A DNA stretch of 64,000 nt from Terrimonas ginsenosidimutans (GCF_022012415.1 NZ_JAKLTR010000006.1:248001-312000), one strand, 5' to 3'; shown: positions 53,079 through 62,018, counted from the first letter of the stretch. Notes: generated from the letters alone by a model not told the origin. Program-made: numbers and translations.

Positions 53079-54125
53079 TTACTTCTTTATTTTAATTTTT
53101 GAACCTTCGTTTAAGTACGCACTGCCGGATATGATGAGGGCTTTGGCGCTTTCGAGGCCACCGCTGACGATCACTTTACCGTTCTCTATTTTATCTACCT
53201 GGATCTTTATTTTCTGGGCAGTCGTGTTATCATTGGTGATGAATACATAGCCGGTGCCGGCATCGCCATCAAGCAAAGCATCGTAAGGGATGGACCATGC
53301 CTGAAGAGATTGGGAAGGAAAGATGGTGGCTTTTCCGAATAGACCAGAAGCGATCTTTCCGGCCGGAGCATTTTTTAATTGGAGTTGCACCTGAAAGGTA
53401 CCGCTCATGGGATCTACACCTTCGGGTTTCTTGCTGACGTAGGCCTCAAGTGTTTGGCCGGGTAGTGCATCGGTGGTGATACTTGCTTTGTCGCCTGTTT
53501 TGATGGCCGACCATTGATAGTCGCTCACACCCGCTTTGAGAATCCAGCTTGACTGACCGGCACCGTTTACCTGAACTACAGGGGTACCCGGACCAACGAT
53601 CTGTCCTTCATTGGCAAGTTTCCGTAAAACATAGCCACTTTTCGGAGCGCGTATTTCAGAATAAGTCTGGTTAAAGCCCGCACTGCTGTGTTGTTGTCTT
53701 GCCACGTCCAGAGCAGTTTTTGCATTCTGCATCTGCTCAAGCGTTGCAACACTGTCTTTATACAGGTTGCTGGCACGCTCATAGTCACGTTGTGCTTTTT
53801 GTAGTGCGAGCGAGGCCTGCTCAGCCATTGCATTTACTTCAGTGAGATTAAGTGTTGCCAGAAGCTGGCCTTTACTGATCGCATCTCCTTCTTTTACATA
53901 GATGCGATTGATCACACCACCATTTTTAAACCCAAGAGCAGTTTCATCATCCGTGGTGAATTGCCCCGCAGCGTAAATAGACTGATGGATGGAGTCTTGC
54001 TGAAGTGAGACCACTTCAACAGGAATAATTTCTTCGTTGTTGGTTGTTTCTTTTTTGGGATCCTGTTTACAGGATACGATCCCCAGTGAGAATGCGATCA
54101 GGATCAACAGAAATATCTTTTTCAT
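53079..54125 (-). CDS. Periplasmic adaptor (membrane fusion) lipoprotein of the efflux system
   Basis: 348 residues, lipobox at AFSLGIVSC. The HlyD/RND-MFP pattern is seen: barrel-sandwich halves (INRIYVKEGDAISKGQLLAT, EIRAPKSGYVLRKLANEGQI) around a coiled-coil hairpin (QASLALQKAQRDYERASNLY, TALDVARQQHSSA), then a beta-barrel domain. It bridges the RND pump and the TolC-like channel. It starts four bases after the outer-membrane gene. Confidence 0.95.
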   Translation of the reverse strand: MKKIFLLILIAFSLGIVSCKQDPKKETTNNEEIIPVEVVSLQQDSIHQSIYAAGQFTTDDETALGFKNGGVINRIYVKEGDAISKGQLLATLNLTEVNAMAEQASLALQKAQRDYERASNLYKDSVATLEQMQNAKTALDVARQQHSSAGFNQTYSEIRAPKSGYVLRKLANEGQIVGPGTPVVQVNGAGQSSWILKAGVSDYQWSAIKTGDKASITTDALPGQTLEAYVSKKPEGVDPMSGTFQVQLQLKNAPAGKIASGLFGKATIFPSQSLQAWSIPYDALLDGDAGTGYVFITNDNTTAQKIKIQVDKIENGKVIVSGGLESAKALIISGSAYLNEGSKIKIKK

Positions 54126-54129
54126 AAGC

Positions 54130-55506
54130 TCATTTTTTTATCAGGTAAGAAGCTGTTTCTCTTTCCAGCTCCGCTGCGGAGTTGAGAAGTTTATATTGGT
54201 TAATGACTTGCAGTAATTGCGCTTGCGTGAATTGATTGTGGGCGTCAATGGTTTCGATAAAGGTGTTGGTTCCCTCGCGATAGCCGCGATCGATCAGGCG
54301 CTGATAGCTGGATGCTGCTTCGAGTTGTTTACCCGTAGCAGTGTATACCTGCCAGGATGAGCGAAGGTTGTTCCTTGCTGCACTGCTGCCCAGCGTTAGT
54401 TGCTGACGAACCTGTTCAAGGTTTAGCCTGGCAGAACGTACATCCAGCTCAGATTGACGGATCTTGTTCTTATTACGATTACCGGCGAATATGGGAACTT
54501 CTAATTGAAGACCTAAGAGATAATAACGGGATTGTGTGTTGAACTTCCAGTTCTCTGCCTGCGAGCCCAGATCAAGTACCCCATTCAACCGTGGCATATA
54601 CACCTGTTTGTTCATCTGCAACACTGTTTCGTTGATATTGATCGCCTGCTGCAATGCCTTCAGTTCTTCACGGGCGGATGGTGCGGGCTCAGTGCCAAGA
54701 AGCACTCCGATCTCTGACAAAGCATGTTCCGCACTGTAAGAAGTATCTATCGGTGTATGCTGTTCGCGGTTGAGCAGGAAGTTAAAATAGAGCTTTGCAT
54801 TCTCCGCTTGCTGCTCTGCTGTATTGACCTGTGCATTTACCTGTTCTATCTCTGCATTGGCACGTAGTACATACGCAGGAAGGCCTTTACCATTGTCAAG
54901 CAATTTCTGGTTGACACGTTTCCCTTCACTGGCAAGGTCCAGCGCAGTACGGTAGATCGAGATCGATTTTAATGCTGTGAGATAATTGAAATAGGCCGAC
55001 TTGATATTCTGAACGAGTTGGCGTTTATAGATATCGACCTCGTATTCACTCAGGACGATCTGCTGTTCCGCGATCTGTTTGTTGAAACGGATATCCGGAT
55101 TATAGATCGGCATGGTGGTACGCACTTTCGCATCATAAAAATTATGCGGAAGGAAGTTGATTCGTTGATTACTTAGCTGCGGAAAGTTATTGGTTCCCGT
55201 CAGTTGATTCAATGTTGCATAAGCACCGTTCAGCAGATCCCCGAGCGGAAGACTGATATCACGTCCGCCACCGGCGGTCTGGTATCCCATCTGGAAGGAG
55301 ACGGTCGGGAGGAACCATCCTTTGGCAATATCCAGCGCGGTGCCGGCCCGTTCAAGGGAGATAGTTTTTTGCTGCAGCACAATGTTGTTGGCAAATGCGC
55401 TGTCGATATAAGCATCGAGCATGGTTGGTTGTGCACTGGCGTTCCCGGCTATGCATAGGGCTCCCGCCAGGATCGTGCACCTGGTTTTACTTAATAGCGT
55501 ATTCAT
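54130..55506 (-). CDS. TolC-family outer-membrane efflux protein
   Basis: 458 residues with a signal peptide ending near NASAQ. Two OEP repeats of long helices are seen: LQQKTISLERAGTALDIAKG and RQLVQNIKSAYFNYLTALKS in the first, NKIRQSELDVRSARLNLEQV and NTFIETIDAHNQFTQAQLLQ in the second. The ATG at 55506 is preferred to one three codons earlier because a candidate operator lies immediately before it. It follows tetR by 31 nt. Confidence 0.93.
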   Translation of the reverse strand: MNTLLSKTRCTILAGALCIAGNASAQPTMLDAYIDSAFANNIVLQQKTISLERAGTALDIAKGWFLPTVSFQMGYQTAGGGRDISLPLGDLLNGAYATLNQLTGTNNFPQLSNQRINFLPHNFYDAKVRTTMPIYNPDIRFNKQIAEQQIVLSEYEVDIYKRQLVQNIKSAYFNYLTALKSISIYRTALDLASEGKRVNQKLLDNGKGLPAYVLRANAEIEQVNAQVNTAEQQAENAKLYFNFLLNREQHTPIDTSYSAEHALSEIGVLLGTEPAPSAREELKALQQAININETVLQMNKQVYMPRLNGVLDLGSQAENWKFNTQSRYYLLGLQLEVPIFAGNRNKNKIRQSELDVRSARLNLEQVRQQLTLGSSAARNNLRSSWQVYTATGKQLEAASSYQRLIDRGYREGTNTFIETIDAHNQFTQAQLLQVINQYKLLNSAAELERETASYLIKK

Positions 55507-55507
55507 T

Positions 55508-55522
55508 ATTAACACTGTTAAT
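55508..55522. promoter_or_regulatory. Candidate TetR operator between tetR and tolC
   Basis: ATTAACACTGTTAAT, a perfect 15-base palindrome with a single central C, lies one base before the tolC-type ATG. The core TTAACACTGTWAA recurs in the tetR promoter at 56186-56200. Confidence 0.6.
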
Positions 55523-55537
55523 CAGTGATCAAAAAAA

Positions 55538-56161
55538 TTACTTCAGCTTTTCAAGTGTGGCAATAAACGTCTCGAATGTGTGTGTGAACGCGTCGTCAAT
55601 ATCCTGCATGACCATTTTGCGTTTTACGACCTGGTCGAGGTGTCCTTTGATCTTAAGGGTACATAAACCATGCATGGTGCTCCAGATGAACATGGCGAAG
55701 GATTCTGCATTGAATTGTGTGAAGTAACCTGCCTGCTGACAGCCCTGAACGACCATCAACAGGATCCTGAAAGCCTGCTCTCCCTCTTCCCAGTGCTCGT
55801 CGACGCAGTCGAGCGGCTCTTCACGATTGAACATAAGTTCGTAGAAGTCATTGTTTTCCAATGCAAATTGCATATAAACCCGTCCCATCGCCTTCAGGCG
55901 TTCAAACGGATGATCAATATGCGCAAGAATGGAAAACTGTGATGCCAGCAGCTTGAATCCCTCCTGGTGAAGGGCATGTGAAATAGCTGCTTTGTCTTTA
56001 TAATATAGATAGATCGTGGTTGGGCTGAACTCAATCTCCGCCGCGATCTTCCGGATGGACGTAGCTTGATACCCTTCTTTGATGAAGAGTTTTTTTGCTG
56101 CATCCAGGATGCTCTGCTTGAGATCCTCCTTGTGCTTCAGTTTTCGTTCTTTAATGCCCAT
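55538..56161 (-). CDS. TetR-family repressor, likely regulator of the efflux operon
   Basis: 207 residues. The N-terminal HTH is DLKQSILDAAKKLFIKEGYQ, ATSIRKIAAEIEFSPTTIYL and YYKDKAAISHAL, the standard TetR arrangement. The C-terminal part binds an unknown ligand. It is the first gene of the operon it probably controls, and its promoter holds a candidate operator. Confidence 0.93.
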   Translation of the reverse strand: MGIKERKLKHKEDLKQSILDAAKKLFIKEGYQATSIRKIAAEIEFSPTTIYLYYKDKAAISHALHQEGFKLLASQFSILAHIDHPFERLKAMGRVYMQFALENNDFYELMFNREEPLDCVDEHWEEGEQAFRILLMVVQGCQQAGYFTQFNAESFAMFIWSTMHGLCTLKIKGHLDQVVKRKMVMQDIDDAFTHTFETFIATLEKLK

Positions 56162-56177
56162 GTTTAAGATTACAGGG

Positions 56178-56208
56178 CAAATATACTTTACAGTGTTAAG
56201 TTTCCAAA
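56178..56208 (-). promoter_or_regulatory. Promoter of the tetR-efflux operon with operator in the spacer
   Basis: Minus strand: TTTG (56205-56208), 19-nt spacer, TATATTTG (56178-56185), a full match to the Bacteroidota promoter. The spacer contains CTTAACACTGTAAAG (56186-56200), which shares its core with the palindrome at 55508-55522. A repressor bound there would block RNA polymerase. Confidence 0.8.
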
Positions 56209-56299
56209 TTTATTTGTGAGAATTTGGGATGGTATCCGATGAGTTGGCCCGAAATGGCGGTAGAATACCTAAAAAGCCGGTTGAATAACAGGAGTGTCG

Positions 56300-57250
56300 A
56301 TAAACCGCTTAACTAAAACCAGCGAATGCATCAGTATTCGTAATGCATTTATGGCAATTACCATTATCGTGTGTTCGTACGCCAGCCGACGGTTTCAACC
56401 GTGGGCGACAATCTGGAACAGGCGCCATTGCCATGAACCCTCCTACCCAACCCGCCCATGGTTAAAACCGTGGGCTAAAGTATCATCACCACAGTAATCT
56501 CTGCTGACTAAAACCATCCATTCATCAGTATTCGTAATGCATTTACTGCAATTACCGGTATCGTGCAGTCGTGCGCCAGCCGACGGTTTCAACCGTGGGC
56601 GACAATCTGGAACAGGCGCCATTGCCATGGCCCCTCCTACCCAACCCGCCCATGGTTAAAACCGTGGGCTAAAGTATCATCACCACAGTAATCTCTGCTG
56701 ACTAAAACCATCCATTCATCAGTATTCGTAATGCATTTATGGCAATTACCGGTATCGTGCAGTCGTACGCAGCCCACGGTTTCAACCGTGGGCGACAAGC
56801 GGGAACAAGCGCTATTGCCATGAACCCTCCTACCCAACCCGCCCACGGTTAAAACCGTGGGCGGGAGTATTACCACAGTAATCTCTGCTGACTAAAACCA
56901 TCTATGCATCAGTAGTTACAATGCATTTACTGCAATTACCGGTATCGTGCATTCGTGCGCCAGCCCACGGTTTCAACCGTGGGCGACAAGCGGGAACAGG
57001 CGCCATTGCTATGAACCCTCCTACCCAACCCGCCCATGGTTAAAACCATGGGCTAAAGTATCATCACCACAGTAATCTCTGCTGACTAAAACCATCCATT
57101 CATCAGTATTCGTAATGCATTTATGGCAATTACCGGTATCGAGCATTCGTACGCAGCCCACGGTTTCAACCGTGGGCGATAAGCGGGAACAGGCGCTATT
57201 GCCATGAACCCTCCTACCCATCCCGCCCACGGTTAAAACCGTGGCTAGAG
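56300..57250. repeat. Tandem array of five units of about 193 bp with paired hairpins
   Basis: The marker ACTAAAACCA, or a variant of it, recurs at 56312, 56507, 56701, 56891 and 57084, spacings of 195, 194, 190 and 193. Each unit has two hairpins with 10-bp arms of the GCCCACGGTT type. Type 1 (TC centre) starts at 56385, 56579, 56772, 56963 and 57156. Type 2 (AA centre) starts at 56454, 56648, 56841, 57032 and 57225. The distance from type 1 to type 2 is always 69. The array fills the gap between the helicase gene and the tetR promoter. No protein is likely: every unit has stops. Confidence 0.88.
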
Positions 57251-57262
57251 TATCAGAGCCAA

Positions 57263-60127
57263 CTATGCAAACAAATACGCAATATCCTCCTCATTCAACG
57301 CCTTTACAAATCCTTCATCCGCTGACACCAGGTCTTCCGCCAGTTGCTTTTTCTTCTCCTGCAAACGAATGATCTTCTCTTCAATGGTGTCCTTACAGAT
57401 CATCTTATAGGCGAACACGCTTTTCGTCTGACCGATCCTGTGTGTACGGTCGATCGCCTGTTGCTGCACCGCCGTATTCCACCACGGATCAAACAGGAAC
57501 ACATAGTCGGCTGCCGTTAATGTCAACCCCGCATTACCTGCCTTTAAACTGATCAGGAACAGGCATACATCATTTCCTTCCTCCTGGAAAGCATTCACCA
57601 TCTCAGCGCGTTTCAATGGCGGGGTCTGTCCGTCGAAATGATAATATTTAATTCCCGCTTTATCACATTCCTCCGCGAGGATGTCCAGCATGGAGCTGAA
57701 CTGAGAGAACACAAGCGCCTTATGTGCGGGCAGGATATTGCTGAGTTCATCCATCAATAGTTTTGTCTTCACAGATTCAACTGGCTGACGTTCTTCCTCG
57801 GGTAATAGCAATGGCGAATTACAGATCTGACGCAGTTTCAGGATCCCCTGTATTACCGCCAGCTTGCTTTTTGCAAAACCCTGCTTGCTGATATCCAGGA
57901 AGAGACTGCTTCTTACCTGGCTCTTGATATGTTCATACAACTCGCGTTGCCCTGCCGGCATGTGACACCAGAGGATAGACTCTGTTTTTTCCGGAAGATC
58001 AACCGCCACCTGCTCTTTTGTACGGCGCAGGATAAAGGGCGCCGTCAGTTTTTGCAGCGCCTGTATCTTGTATTCATCTCCAAACTTATCAATGGCGTCA
58101 GCGTACTCACGCTTGAAGAATTCGCGGCTTCCAAACATGCCCGGCAATACCACATTCAACTGAGAATAGAGATCGAAAGTATTGTTTACCACAGGTGTTC
58201 CACTGAGTGCGAAAACATTGTTCGCCTGCAGTGTACTGACTGTTTTCGTGATCTGTGCGGATGGATTTTTGATGTTATGACTTTCATCAATGATCGCAGC
58301 ACCATATTCGATCGCAAGCAGGTTGCCCGCATCGGCGCGGAAAGTGCCATAGCTCGTGATCACCACCTGAACAGATCCATCCTGTAATTGTTCTGTTTTC
58401 CGTTGACCACCATGATACACCGTCGTTTTTACAGACGGAGCAAATTTTTCCAGTTCCTGCTGCCAGTTATAGATCAATGAAGACGGACAAATAATGATAT
58501 GCTTTGCTGTTGGTTCTTTCTCGACTTCTGAAACGAGAAAACAAATTGCCTGCAATGTTTTACCCAAACCCATATCATCAGCAAGGCAACCTCCCGCCCC
58601 CGCTTCTGAGAGCAATCTCATCCACTCATATCCTTTTTGTTGATAAGGGCGTAAATTGGCGTTGATCATCGCGGGTACTTTGAACAGCTGCTCACCGCCC
58701 GATTGCCAGGTCTGCCAGCGTTGCCACCATTCTTTCTTAAAAGAAGAGCCCAGCACCTGCTCTTCACCAGGGCCATTTTGTTCTGTAATGGCCATCCATC
58801 GCGCAATGGTCACCTCTTTCTTATTTACCTTACCGTGCTTGATGATCGCCCCATACTGGTTCAACCATGGATCACCCAAAATGCCGAGGCTTCCGTCTTT
58901 CAGCAATACGGCTCTTTGTCCCGACCAAAGGATCTTCTGCAGTTCCGTCAATACCACTTCTTCCTTTCCAAAAGTGACAGACACACCCAGTACGACCTTG
59001 CTTTCCTCTTCACGGAGCACTTTTACCGAGGTTTCTGCCTGGTGGGTGGAGAACCGGAAATGCTTCAGCATATCCATTCCTATCAATTCTATATCGGAAG
59101 TAAGCAATTGATGATAGGTTTTTAAGAACCATTGTTTCTTTTGCGCATCCGCAAAGGAGAGATAATAATAACCGTTTGCCTGCTTCGGGAAATTTGGGTG
59201 CAGCGATTCCAGCAATTGCAGGAACTGTTGCTCCTGTTCTTTATTACGTTTGATCTTATAAGCCTCGCCGTTTTGCAATATTTCCAGGCTTTCCTGGTAG
59301 GGTCCGTCGACCACAAATCCTTCATAAAGCCATTGCGGGGTCAGCATAAGAAAAGTATTGCTGAGCTCACTGAGTAATACCCTGTTCACCGGCAGAGATT
59401 CTATTTCCTGCAGATCAAACAGGTTATTGCGGTTGACTGGGTAATCTTTTTCAAGGTGTGACAGGATATTTTCGGCCAGTGCGGCGGGGTTCGTGGAATA
59501 TTGCTGCGGCTTTTGGTCCTGCAGCCATTCCAGTGTCTGATAATCCCGGAATGAAAGCAGGAAATATTCATTATTACTTTCGAGGAAATAGAACTGACGG
59601 AAAAATGTCTCGATAGGATACAGTTGGCAATTCAGTTCAAGCAAGGTTCTCAACTCAAGCGCTGCGCCGTTCTTCTCTACGGAGAACTGCAGCCGTGGAC
59701 GAAAGGTACTGAAGCTGCAGGGCGCTGTTGAATAGTGTTTGTTACCGTTCAGTTGTTTGGTATGATACCATTTTGCCAGCGGCGCAAAGGGTTTTACTTT
59801 TTCGAATAACTGATGGTAGTGACGCAGCAATGCTTGCCGGGAGTAGGTTTCAAACGGCATTCCGGCTTTTTGCTTTGTATGTTTCTGCCGGATCGCCTTA
59901 CGGGTTTCATCGATCGCCTCTCTCCCGAATTCCCTGAAAGATACCAATACCTCTTTAGGCCATTCAGGAAACAGGTTCTTCAACTCCCCGGTATTCATAT
60001 CTCCCACCTCATAATTCAGGGAAGTATTATTCTTGATGATCCTTAGTGTCTGTAACAGGATAGAAGTCTCCAAAAGCCGGTGAGGAGAAAGCAGCAGTGC
60101 CGGTTTGGTCGTTTCTTTTGTTTTCAT
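57263..60127 (-). CDS. SNF2/SWI2-family helicase-like ATPase
   Basis: 954 residues. The SNF2 ATPase motifs are in the C-terminal half, from about residue 500: GGCLADDMGLGKTLQAICFL (I), IIDESHNIKNPSAQ (II, DESH), FALSGTPVVNNTFDLYSQLN (III), SLKAGNAGLTLTAADYVFLF (V) and QAIDRTHRIGQTKSVFAYKM (VI). The N-terminal 490 residues have no domain I can name. Such proteins translocate on double-stranded DNA to remodel protein-DNA complexes; RapA is the nearest well-known bacterial example. No nuclease or methylase neighbour suggests a defence role. Its 3' end runs into the tandem array. Confidence 0.92.
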   Translation of the reverse strand: MKTKETTKPALLLSPHRLLETSILLQTLRIIKNNTSLNYEVGDMNTGELKNLFPEWPKEVLVSFREFGREAIDETRKAIRQKHTKQKAGMPFETYSRQALLRHYHQLFEKVKPFAPLAKWYHTKQLNGNKHYSTAPCSFSTFRPRLQFSVEKNGAALELRTLLELNCQLYPIETFFRQFYFLESNNEYFLLSFRDYQTLEWLQDQKPQQYSTNPAALAENILSHLEKDYPVNRNNLFDLQEIESLPVNRVLLSELSNTFLMLTPQWLYEGFVVDGPYQESLEILQNGEAYKIKRNKEQEQQFLQLLESLHPNFPKQANGYYYLSFADAQKKQWFLKTYHQLLTSDIELIGMDMLKHFRFSTHQAETSVKVLREEESKVVLGVSVTFGKEEVVLTELQKILWSGQRAVLLKDGSLGILGDPWLNQYGAIIKHGKVNKKEVTIARWMAITEQNGPGEEQVLGSSFKKEWWQRWQTWQSGGEQLFKVPAMINANLRPYQQKGYEWMRLLSEAGAGGCLADDMGLGKTLQAICFLVSEVEKEPTAKHIIICPSSLIYNWQQELEKFAPSVKTTVYHGGQRKTEQLQDGSVQVVITSYGTFRADAGNLLAIEYGAAIIDESHNIKNPSAQITKTVSTLQANNVFALSGTPVVNNTFDLYSQLNVVLPGMFGSREFFKREYADAIDKFGDEYKIQALQKLTAPFILRRTKEQVAVDLPEKTESILWCHMPAGQRELYEHIKSQVRSSLFLDISKQGFAKSKLAVIQGILKLRQICNSPLLLPEEERQPVESVKTKLLMDELSNILPAHKALVFSQFSSMLDILAEECDKAGIKYYHFDGQTPPLKRAEMVNAFQEEGNDVCLFLISLKAGNAGLTLTAADYVFLFDPWWNTAVQQQAIDRTHRIGQTKSVFAYKMICKDTIEEKIIRLQEKKKQLAEDLVSADEGFVKALNEEDIAYLFA

Positions 60128-60154
60128 TTGATATCGAGTTCAATGTTCGGGGCG

Positions 60155-60162
60155 CAAACTTA
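60155..60162 (-). promoter_or_regulatory. Possible -7 element of the helicase gene
   Basis: TAAGTTTG on the minus strand, 27 nt before the ATG, fits TAnnTTTG. No -33 box is evident. Confidence 0.4.
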
Positions 60163-60209
60163 AACTATTCCGGGGGAGAGGTGTTATTCTGGGTGGAAAA
60201 TTGTTCCGG

Positions 60210-60350
60210 CGAAGCCGTTGCCCGTTGTCCGTTCACCGTTGACCGAAAGACGACAGTATCTTATAGCGATCGACAGACCTCGAAGTTATTTTAATCCTGA
60301 TACCGCCATTCGGACAACGGACAACGAGCAACGGACAACGGACAATTTTT
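60210..60350. repeat. Inverted repeat of CGTTGTCCGTT / AACGGACAACG units
   Basis: GTTGCCCGTTGTCCGTTCAC near 60217 faces CGGACAACGGACAACGAGCA and ACGGACAACGGACAA near 60311-60345. The units also repeat in direct order. It fills the spacer between the divergent helicase and DsbA-like genes. Confidence 0.65.
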
Positions 60351-60371
60351 AAACATTAACAATCTAAAGAC

Positions 60372-61079
60372 ATGAAAATAGAGATCTGGTCAGACATCAT
60401 GTGCCCCTTCTGCTACATCGGCAAGCGGCATTTTGAAAAGGCGTTGGAAAACTTTGAAGGAAAAGATGATGTGCAGGTGGAATGGAAAAGCTTTCAGTTG
60501 AACCCGGACATGAAGACAGAGCCGGGAAAGAGTATCAATGAGTACCTGGCCGAGCACAAGGGCTGGAGCATCGAGCAGGCCAGACAGGCGAATCAGTATG
60601 TGACAGGAATGGCGGCAAAAGCCGGACTGACCTATGATATGGAACGGGCAGTGGTGGCAAACTCCTTCGATGCGCACCGGCTGATACAGCTGGCTAAAGC
60701 GTCCGGCAGGGGAGATGAAATGGAGGAACGCTTGTTCAAAGCCTACTTTACAGAGGGGAAGAATATAGGAGATCCGGGAACACTTGCAGAGCTTGCAGCT
60801 GATGCGGGCCTCGATAAACAACGGGCTGAAGAAGTGCTGAAGGGCCGTGAATTCGCAGAGGCGGTTGACCGGGATATCTATGAAGCGCAGCAGATCCGGG
60901 TAAGTGGTGTGCCATTCTTTGTATTGAATGATCGCTATGCCGTTTCGGGAGCCCAGCCGGCAGAAACTTTTGCCGGGGCATTGGAGCAAGCCTGGAAAGA
61001 ATGGAAACAGGAAAGTCCGGCCATTCAGACCCTGAGTGAAAACACCGGCGATACCTGCCAGGTGGACGGTAATTGCTAG
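60372..61079 (+). CDS. DsbA/FrnE-family thioredoxin-fold protein
   Basis: 235 residues. The redox motif CPFC is at residues 11-14 (MKIEIWSDIMCPFCYIGKRH), followed by a long helical insert. The cis-Pro loop is RVSGVPFFVLNDRYAVSGAQ. No signal peptide is seen, so it is cytoplasmic, like FrnE. The C-terminus has two extra Cys (GDTCQVDGNC), which could form a second redox pair, as is known for some FrnE proteins. Substrate unknown. Confidence 0.9.
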   Translation: MKIEIWSDIMCPFCYIGKRHFEKALENFEGKDDVQVEWKSFQLNPDMKTEPGKSINEYLAEHKGWSIEQARQANQYVTGMAAKAGLTYDMERAVVANSFDAHRLIQLAKASGRGDEMEERLFKAYFTEGKNIGDPGTLAELAADAGLDKQRAEEVLKGREFAEAVDRDIYEAQQIRVSGVPFFVLNDRYAVSGAQPAETFAGALEQAWKEWKQESPAIQTLSENTGDTCQVDGNC

Positions 61080-61161
61080 GAATTATTCCGGTTAATGGTG
61101 TTTTTTCGATTCAAAGAGAAAAGGAAACGCGAGAATGTTGGTGAAAAAAAAAATTCCTTTA

Positions 61162-61169
61162 TATATTTG
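61162..61169 (+). promoter_or_regulatory. Promoter -7 box of the histone-like gene
   Basis: TATATTTG, a perfect -7 box, about 73 nt before the ATG. A GTTG 21 nt upstream (61137-61140) could serve as a weak -33 box. Confidence 0.5.
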
Positions 61170-61241
61170 GTTATAAGAAACCTTAGTAACTTCAGCAATA
61201 ACATAAATACCTAATTCACTCAACTCCTTAAATCCTTAAGT

Positions 61242-61892
61242 ATGCCTTCTAAAAAGAAAGCTAAAGCCCCTAAAAAGGCAGCAAAAAAAGCAGCTAAGAA
61301 AGCCGCTCCCAAAAAAGCAGCTCCAAAAAAAGTAGCTAAGAAAGCTGCAAAAAAAGCTTTCAAAAAAGCAGCAGCTCCTAAAAAAGCAGCGAAGAAAAAA
61401 GTTGCAAAGAAGGCAACTAAGAAAGCAGCCCCTAAAAAAGCGGCTCCTAAAAAGGCAGCAAAAAAAGCAGTGAAGAAGGCAGCTCCCAAGAAAGCAGCTA
61501 AAAAAGCAGCTCCTAAAAAGGCGGCTAAAAAAGCAGCGAAGAAAGCGGCTAAAAAATCTGCTCCCAAAAAAGCAGCGGTTGTAGCTTCTGCTCCTGCAAA
61601 AAAAGCAGCAAAGAAAAAAGCAGTGAAGAAAGCGTCACCTGCAAAACCAAAACCGGTTAAACAGCCACAGACAAAACCAGTGGTAGAAGATCCGATCATC
61701 GACAAAGATGAGCCTGTAACAGAGCCTGAAGCTGTTCAACAACAGATCTTCCCTGCTGACGAAGACGAAGACACAACAGCTGACGATACAGTTGAAGTGG
61801 AAGAGATCGAAGAAGTTGAAATCGATGTTGAAGAAGACGACACTGACGATGACAACAACGATGACGATGACGACGATGATGACGACAAATAA
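61242..61892 (+). CDS. Histone-H1-like Lys/Ala-rich protein with an acidic tail
   Basis: 216 residues with two opposite halves. Residues 1 to about 145 consist of KKAAPKKAAKK-type repeats, similar to the C-terminal tail of histone H1 and to bacterial H1-like proteins; they should bind DNA or RNA without sequence preference. From about 155 on the chain turns acidic and ends in an Asp run (DDTDDDNNDDDDDDDDDK). There is no globular domain. Composition alone suggests a nucleoid-associated protein whose DNA-binding half could be shielded by its own tail. The A-rich coding repeat may be prone to length changes. Confidence 0.85.
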   Translation: MPSKKKAKAPKKAAKKAAKKAAPKKAAPKKVAKKAAKKAFKKAAAPKKAAKKKVAKKATKKAAPKKAAPKKAAKKAVKKAAPKKAAKKAAPKKAAKKAAKKAAKKSAPKKAAVVASAPAKKAAKKKAVKKASPAKPKPVKQPQTKPVVEDPIIDKDEPVTEPEAVQQQIFPADEDEDTTADDTVEVEEIEEVEIDVEEDDTDDDNNDDDDDDDDDK

Positions 61893-61914
61893 GAATCCGT
61901 TGGTAAGTATTATA

Positions 61915-61951
61915 GCCGCCTGTATAGAATTTGCAGGCGGCCTTTCTTTTT
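61915..61951 (+). terminator. Terminator after the histone-like gene
   Basis: An eight-pair stem GCCGCCTG/CAGGCGGC with an eleven-base loop, followed by CTTTCTTTTT. Confidence 0.85.
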
Positions 61952-62018
61952 ACACGAATGAGCGCTAATAGCCGCGAATTTGCGCGAATATTGAACTGCG
62001 TATTTCAAAACCTTTTTT

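Noticed and set aside
56443-57230. Repeated minus-strand frames in the tandem array giving similar peptides (for example ending GFNHGRVG)
   Set aside because: The unit length is not a multiple of three, every unit has a stop at the same place, and the peptide similarity follows from DNA identity. No start signal is seen.
56300-57250. CRISPR array
   Set aside because: Units are about 193 bp and similar over their full length, there are no short unique spacers, and no cas genes are in the window.
57263-60127. SNF2-type gene as part of a phage-defence system
   Set aside because: No nuclease, methylase, PLD-type or other defence partner lies beside it; its neighbours are a repeat array and a DsbA-like gene.
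61220-61705. 161-residue minus-strand frame rich in Ala and Phe
   Set aside because: It is the reverse of the Lys/Ala repeat of the histone-like gene, which has a promoter box and terminator in the right orientation.
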